Shown here one piece after another: positions 5,365 through 8,005 of a stretch of DNA of 8,005 nt (position 1 is its first letter; every line of letters begins with the position of its first letter). The position numbers and the translations under genes are program-made. Source of the stretch: Chloroflexota bacterium (GTDB taxonomy: Bacteria > Chloroflexota > Limnocylindria > Limnocylindrales > CSP1-4); NCBI GenBank assembly GCA_016200745.1, contig JACQEF010000164.1, positions 1-8,005 on the forward strand, given 5' to 3'. The notes below the pieces were generated by a model, which was given only the letters and a program-made list of their open reading frames with translations, had not been told where the DNA came from and did not search any database.

Positions 5365-6606
5365 ATGCATGCCCCTGCCGCTGGCCGAGCGCCCTGGTCG
5401 CTCCGAATTCTCTTCCTGGCCACCGGCGCGTGGGTCGCGGCGGTAGCGCCGTTCGTCGTGGTGATGCTCCGCGCCCGGGGTCTCGACACCGTCACGATCG
5501 GCGTGCTGTCCGGCGGCTCGGCGCTGGCCGCCACGCTCGTCGTGCCGGCCTGGGGACACCTCGCTGACGTCCTCGTCGGTCGGGCGTTTGCGTTCCGGAT
5601 CGGGCTAGTTCTTGCCATCAGCGCCGCCGTCGTCCTCGTCCTGCCGGTCCCGCTGCCGGTCGTTGCCCTGATCATGGCCCTCTTCTCGGTTTTGCCGATC
5701 CTCTTCCTGTCGATCGCCGACGCCCTCGCGGTCGACGGCCTGCCGGCGCCGGAACGCCAGTACGGGGCGCTGCGAGCGCTGATGAGCCTGGCGTTCGCGG
5801 TCGGCGTCATCGTCGCCGGGATCGTGTACGACGGGGCGGGCTACGCCGCGGTGCCGTGGGTGGCCCTGGCCTGGTCCGTCGGGCTCCTGGTCCTGCTCGG
5901 ACGGGTTCCGGACCGGACGCGCGATCCCGCGATACGGGCGATCGCCGGCCGCGAGGGAGGGGATTCCGCAGCCGGCCGCTTCGGCTCGGTCAGCCGCGTG
6001 CTGTCCGTGCAGCCCCGGTTTCTGGCGGTGCTGGCGGTCTTCACGCTGGCGTACACGGGCCTCCAGGGCTCGATGGTGTTCCTGCCGATCCGGATCGTGG
6101 AGCTCGGCGGACAGCCGTCCGATGTCGCGTTGACGTACGGCATCGCCTCGTTCGCCGAGGTCCCGGGCCTGGTCCTGGTCGGCTGGCTCGGCCGGCGCAT
6201 CGGCATTCGCTGGCTGGTCGTGCTGGCCTTCGTGGCGTATGGCCTGTCCGTCGCCTCGTGGGGCGTGATGCCGACGCCGATCGCCATCAACGTCACGCGC
6301 CTGGTGACGGGCGTCTGCTTCGGCCTGCTCGCCGGCGCGCGGGTGCTGATCGTCGCGCGATTGCTGCCCGAGCCGCTGCAGGCGACCGGACAGGCGATGA
6401 GCCAGGCGGCGACCTCGGCGCTGGGCAGCGCGTTCGGCGGCCTGGTCGCGGGCGTCGTCTACGGCGCGTTCGGAGCGGCTGCGTTCTTCGGCCTCGCCGG
6501 TCTGCTGTCCATCGCCGGCGGCCTCGGCGCGTGGCTGGTCCTCTACGGGCGGGTCGGCGCCCCGGTTCGAGCAACTGGGCAGCCCATCCAGGCAACGCTA
6601 GACTGA
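5365..6606 (+). CDS. Major facilitator superfamily transporter, 413 aa
   Basis: The protein is almost entirely hydrophobic helices with short loops, and its 413 residues fit 12 membrane segments. After the second helix, P-A-W-G-H-L-A-D-V-L-V-G-R (residues 61-73) is a form of the MFS motif A (G-x-L-a-D-r-x-G-r). The Y-G-A-L-R-A-L-M-S-L-A-F segment at 133-144, followed by G-x-x-x-A-G, resembles the MFS_1-like / LacY-nucleoside permease branch, where R-x-x-x-S in this helix is conserved. A long loop (about 185-215) joins the two six-helix halves. It would sit in the cytoplasmic membrane as a proton-coupled carrier; the substrate cannot be read from sequence. The next gene, a 16S rRNA methyltransferase of the aminoglycoside-resistance type, begins 5 nt after its stop, so export of a toxic compound is a plausible but unproven role. 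ATG 5365 is the only start in a good position. Confidence 0.9.
   Translation: MHAPAAGRAPWSLRILFLATGAWVAAVAPFVVVMLRARGLDTVTIGVLSGGSALAATLVVPAWGHLADVLVGRAFAFRIGLVLAISAAVVLVLPVPLPVVALIMALFSVLPILFLSIADALAVDGLPAPERQYGALRALMSLAFAVGVIVAGIVYDGAGYAAVPWVALAWSVGLLVLLGRVPDRTRDPAIRAIAGREGGDSAAGRFGSVSRVLSVQPRFLAVLAVFTLAYTGLQGSMVFLPIRIVELGGQPSDVALTYGIASFAEVPGLVLVGWLGRRIGIRWLVVLAFVAYGLSVASWGVMPTPIAINVTRLVTGVCFGLLAGARVLIVARLLPEPLQATGQAMSQAATSALGSAFGGLVAGVVYGAFGAAAFFGLAGLLSIAGGLGAWLVLYGRVGAPVRATGQPIQATLD
6599..6604 (+). promoter_or_regulatory. -10-like element overlapping the MFS stop
   Basis: TAGACT shares its last base with the MFS stop codon TGA (6604-6606) and ends 7 nt before ATG 6612, the ancestral start of the methyltransferase. 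There is no Shine-Dalgarno sequence between them. Confidence 0.38.
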
Positions 6607-6611
6607 TCGCC

Positions 6612-6689
6612 ATGCGACAGGTCATCGGCCGGCGCCTCGCCGACGTCGACGTCGGCTAACTCAATCAGCGGATCGCCCGGGCAAACCGG
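6612..6689 (+). pseudogene. Severed N terminus of the 16S rRNA methyltransferase (in-frame TAA)
   Basis: ATG 6612 opens M-R-Q-V-I-G-R-R-L-A-D-V-D-V-G, then TAA at 6657-6659 stops it; the same frame continues as L-N-Q-R-I-A-R-A-N-R into the methyltransferase at 6690. From recall of NpmA, whose N terminus reads V-I-G-K-K-T-V-D-L-S-K-D-E-L-T-E-I-I-G, the distance from V-I-G to D-L-G of the SAM motif is 29 positions in both proteins. The TAA occupies the slot of the Glu in D-E-L. A single G-to-T change of GAA would produce it. No frameshift is needed. This segment is the family's N-terminal extension ahead of the SAM motif, so its loss should harm function unless the stop is a sequencing error. 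Confidence 0.72.
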
Positions 6690-7238
6690 GTGATCGTCGA
6701 TCTTGGGACGGGCGACGGCCGGGCGGTGCTCGCTCGGGCCGCGGCCGAGCCGTGCGCGTTCGTCATCGGGATCGACGCGAACGCGGCCGCCATGGCCGAA
6801 TCCTCACGGCGAGCCGCGCGCGGCCGTGGCGCCCGGCGGCTCACGAACACGTGGTTCGGGGTCGAATCCGCCGAGGCCCTGCCGGGTCCCCTGGCGGACG
6901 TGGCGTCGACCGTGACCGTCGTCATGCCCTGGGGATCGCTGCTCCGGGGCGTCCTCGGCCTCGAGGCCGCGGTGCTGGTCGGGATCGCCTCGATCGTCGC
7001 ACCGGCCGGTCGGGTCGAGATCCTGGCCTCCGTCACGCCCAAGGACGCCTTCGTGGGCCTGGCCTCGCTCGACGGCGACGCCGAGGCCGTGATCGCTGGT
7101 GCGTGGGCCGTCGTCGGGTTCGAGCTGGTGTCGATGCGCCCGGCCACGGCCGGCGACCTGCAAGCGGCGCGGTCGTCCTGGGCGCGCCGGCTCGGCGACC
7201 GGACCGCGTGGCGGATCGAGCTCGTCCGCCGGCGGTAG
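6690..7238 (+). CDS. KamB/NpmA-like 16S rRNA (adenine1408-N1)-methyltransferase, interrupted
   Basis: Members of this family add a methyl group from S-adenosylmethionine to N1 of A1408 in 16S rRNA and block aminoglycosides such as kanamycin and apramycin. The 182-aa open part starting at GTG 6690 shows V-D-L-G-T-G-D-G-R (SAM motif I, residues 3-11), I-G-I-D29 for the ribose, E62 in S-A-E-A-L-P, and M-P-W81-G-S-L-L-R-G-V-L-G. Near the end is S-S-W164-A-R-R-L. W81 and W164 correspond to the two Trp that clamp the flipped A1408 in NpmA and KamB, so the catalytic core looks intact. The N terminus is cut off by TAA 6657; with it the protein would be 208 codons, close to the family's ~215 residues. 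GTG 6690 lacks a ribosome-binding site and would begin right at the SAM motif. It is probably a pseudogene or weakly expressed, lying 83 nt after the MFS stop. Confidence 0.85.
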   Translation: MIVDLGTGDGRAVLARAAAEPCAFVIGIDANAAAMAESSRRAARGRGARRLTNTWFGVESAEALPGPLADVASTVTVVMPWGSLLRGVLGLEAAVLVGIASIVAPAGRVEILASVTPKDAFVGLASLDGDAEAVIAGAWAVVGFELVSMRPATAGDLQAARSSWARRLGDRTAWRIELVRRR

Positions 7239-7254
7239 CCCGGGTCGCAGCGCT

Positions 7255-7337
7255 GTTCGCGATCGAACGCGGGATGGTGACAGGGTCGTTCCGCTTGGCT
7301 GGAACGACCGCGGGATCGACCGGGGGAACACCCCCGG
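7255..7337. other. Three consecutive hairpins between methyltransferase and E2
   Basis: Three perfect inverted repeats follow one another: GTTCG-CGAT-CGAAC (7255-7268), GGTCGTTCC (7284-7292) with GGAACGACC (7301-7309) around an 8-nt loop, and CCGGGGG-AACA-CCCCCGG (7320-7337). None is followed by a T-run, but the 9-bp and the all-GC 7-bp stems are strong. They could end the upstream transcription unit as tandem U-tail-less terminators, stabilise the upstream mRNA, or form part of the E2 leader. Confidence 0.5.
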
Positions 7338-7435
7338 CCCGCGCTCCGCCACGTCCGCGCGCCCGCTGGCAAGATGGGCGACACTAGCGCCTCAAACAAC
7401 GACCCCAGCGCACCGGCAGCGGACCGGCCGCCAGC

Positions 7436-7440
7436 GGAGG
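7436..7440 (+). promoter_or_regulatory. Ribosome-binding site deciding the E2 start
   Basis: GGAGG lies 10 nt before GTG 7451. The nearer ATG at 7443 is in another frame, so this site together with the family N terminus fixes GTG as the start. Confidence 0.6.
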
Positions 7441-7450
7441 ACATGCGAAC

Positions 7451-8005
7451 GTGGCCAAGGTGACGATGCCCCAGCTCGGTGAGAGCGTCGCCGAGGGGAC
7501 GATCGGAAAGTGGCTGAAGCAACCGGGCGATCACGTCGACAAGTACGAGCCGCTCGTCGAGGTCATCACCGACAAGGTCAACGCCGAGGTCCCGTCGCCG
7601 TTCGCGGGGACCCTCACGGAGATCCTCGTCGAGGAAGGCGCGACCGTTCCGAACAACGCCGAGATCGCGGTCATCGAGGAGGCCGGCAGCGCATCGGCCG
7701 ACGCCCCACCCACGGCTGCCGCCACGGCGAGCGCCGCTCCGATGGCGAGCGCCGCTCCGACCGCCACAGCGCCCGCTCCGCCGGCCACAGCGCCCTCGGC
7801 GGCACCCGCCCCCGTGGCGGCACCCGCTCCCGCGGCCGCCGCGCCCATGGCCGCAAGCGCGCCGGTCGCCCACGGCCCGGCCGGCTCGGACGAGCGCACG
7901 GTCGAGGAGCTGCCCGGCAGCGCCGACGCCCGGATGACTCCCGCGGTCCGACGACTGCTTCGAGAGCACGGCCTCGACCCGGCGATGATCGTGGGGACGG
8001 GCGGT
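7451..8005 (+). CDS. Dihydrolipoamide acyltransferase (E2) of a 2-oxoacid dehydrogenase complex, N-terminal part
   Basis: The gene starts at GTG 7451 and runs off the window after 185 codons. Residues 1-78 are a lipoyl domain: M-P-Q-L-G-E-S-V-A-E-G-T-I near the start, then the hairpin E-V-I-T-D-K42-V-N-A-E, whose K42 carries lipoate, and the second half-repeat ending A-E-I-A-V-I. Residues ~79-150 are a flexible Ala/Pro-rich linker that lets the lipoyl arm swing between active sites. From about residue 160, R-M-T-P-A-V-R-R-L-L-R-E-H-G-L-D-P is the peripheral subunit-binding domain that holds E1 or E3, cut by the window edge; the acyltransferase domain lies beyond. Only one lipoyl domain is present. 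E2 transfers the acyl group from E1 to coenzyme A. It most likely works with the E1 beta encoded at 1-467, although about 7 kb of other genes separates them. Confidence 0.93.
   Translation, partial: MAKVTMPQLGESVAEGTIGKWLKQPGDHVDKYEPLVEVITDKVNAEVPSPFAGTLTEILVEEGATVPNNAEIAVIEEAGSASADAPPTAAATASAAPMASAAPTATAPAPPATAPSAAPAPVAAPAPAAAAPMAASAPVAHGPAGSDERTVEELPGSADARMTPAVRRLLREHGLDPAMIVGTGG
7726..7760 (+). repeat. In-frame tandem repeat in the E2 linker
   Basis: GGCGAGCGCCGCTCCGA occurs at 7726-7742 and again, identical, at 7744-7760, a period of 18 nt. It encodes repeated A-S-A-A-P in the linker. This is the usual slippage-driven growth of E2 linkers and changes only linker length. Confidence 0.8.

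Noticed and set aside
7531..7899. An Ala/Gly-rich minus-strand frame that looks like a secreted repeat protein
   Set aside because: It is the antisense of the Ala/Pro linker of E2; the repeats come from the linker codons.
6665..7969. A 434-codon open frame on the minus strand
   Set aside because: It mirrors the methyltransferase and the E2 lipoyl/linker region; composition is low-complexity Gly/Arg/Ser and no family is visible.
1..8005. CRISPR array, tRNA, rRNA, transposase or integrase
   Set aside because: Looked for regularly spaced repeats, cloverleaf-type arms with a T-arm GTTCRANNC motif, and recombinase-like proteins; none was found. The only direct repeat of note is the 18-nt unit in the E2 linker.

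Overview
The window is GC-rich bacterial DNA with strongly G/C-biased third codon positions and short spacers between genes. The E1-beta and E2 sequences, an RNHCP-family protein, and several genes with a -10-like hexamer only 6-9 nt before the start codon suggest a high-GC lineage, probably Chloroflexota and less likely Actinomycetota. This placement is an inference from gene style; no marker gene is present.

Layout. The left edge (1-467) is the C-terminal end of a 2-oxoacid dehydrogenase E1 beta subunit. The right edge (7451-8005) is the N-terminal part of the matching dihydrolipoamide acyltransferase E2, with a lipoyl domain, an Ala/Pro linker and the start of the E1/E3-binding domain. These two genes are usually adjacent; here about 7 kb of unrelated genes lies between them. 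In order these are: a 94-aa orphan (629-913); a 55-aa membrane-anchored zinc-ribbon microprotein (1197-1364); a convergent minus-strand orphan (1522-1878); a divergent plus-strand pair of a 105-aa orphan and an overlapping 39-aa Lys-rich microprotein (1984-2420); a 588-aa class-V aminotransferase / cysteine desulfurase-like PLP enzyme (2496-4262); a probable structured RNA ending in an intrinsic terminator (4404-4582); an RNHCP zinc-ribbon protein (4648-5025); a second membrane-anchored Cys/His microprotein (5113-5316); an MFS transporter (5365-6606); and a KamB/NpmA-like 16S rRNA A1408 methyltransferase (6612-7238) whose reading frame is interrupted by one TAA codon.

The stretch 4263-4647, the only gap above 300 bases without a protein gene, holds the candidate RNA and its terminator; nothing is recognised in 4263-4395. 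The gap 7239-7450 carries three consecutive inverted repeats before E2. No tRNA, rRNA, CRISPR array, insertion sequence or integrase was recognised.

How the genes may work together. The edge genes are central carbon / branched-chain 2-oxoacid metabolism. The MFS transporter and the rRNA methyltransferase, 5 nt apart, look like an efflux plus target-modification pair, but the methyltransferase appears damaged. The strongest leads for follow-up are the nonsense-interrupted methyltransferase and the unassigned structured RNA upstream of the RNHCP gene.
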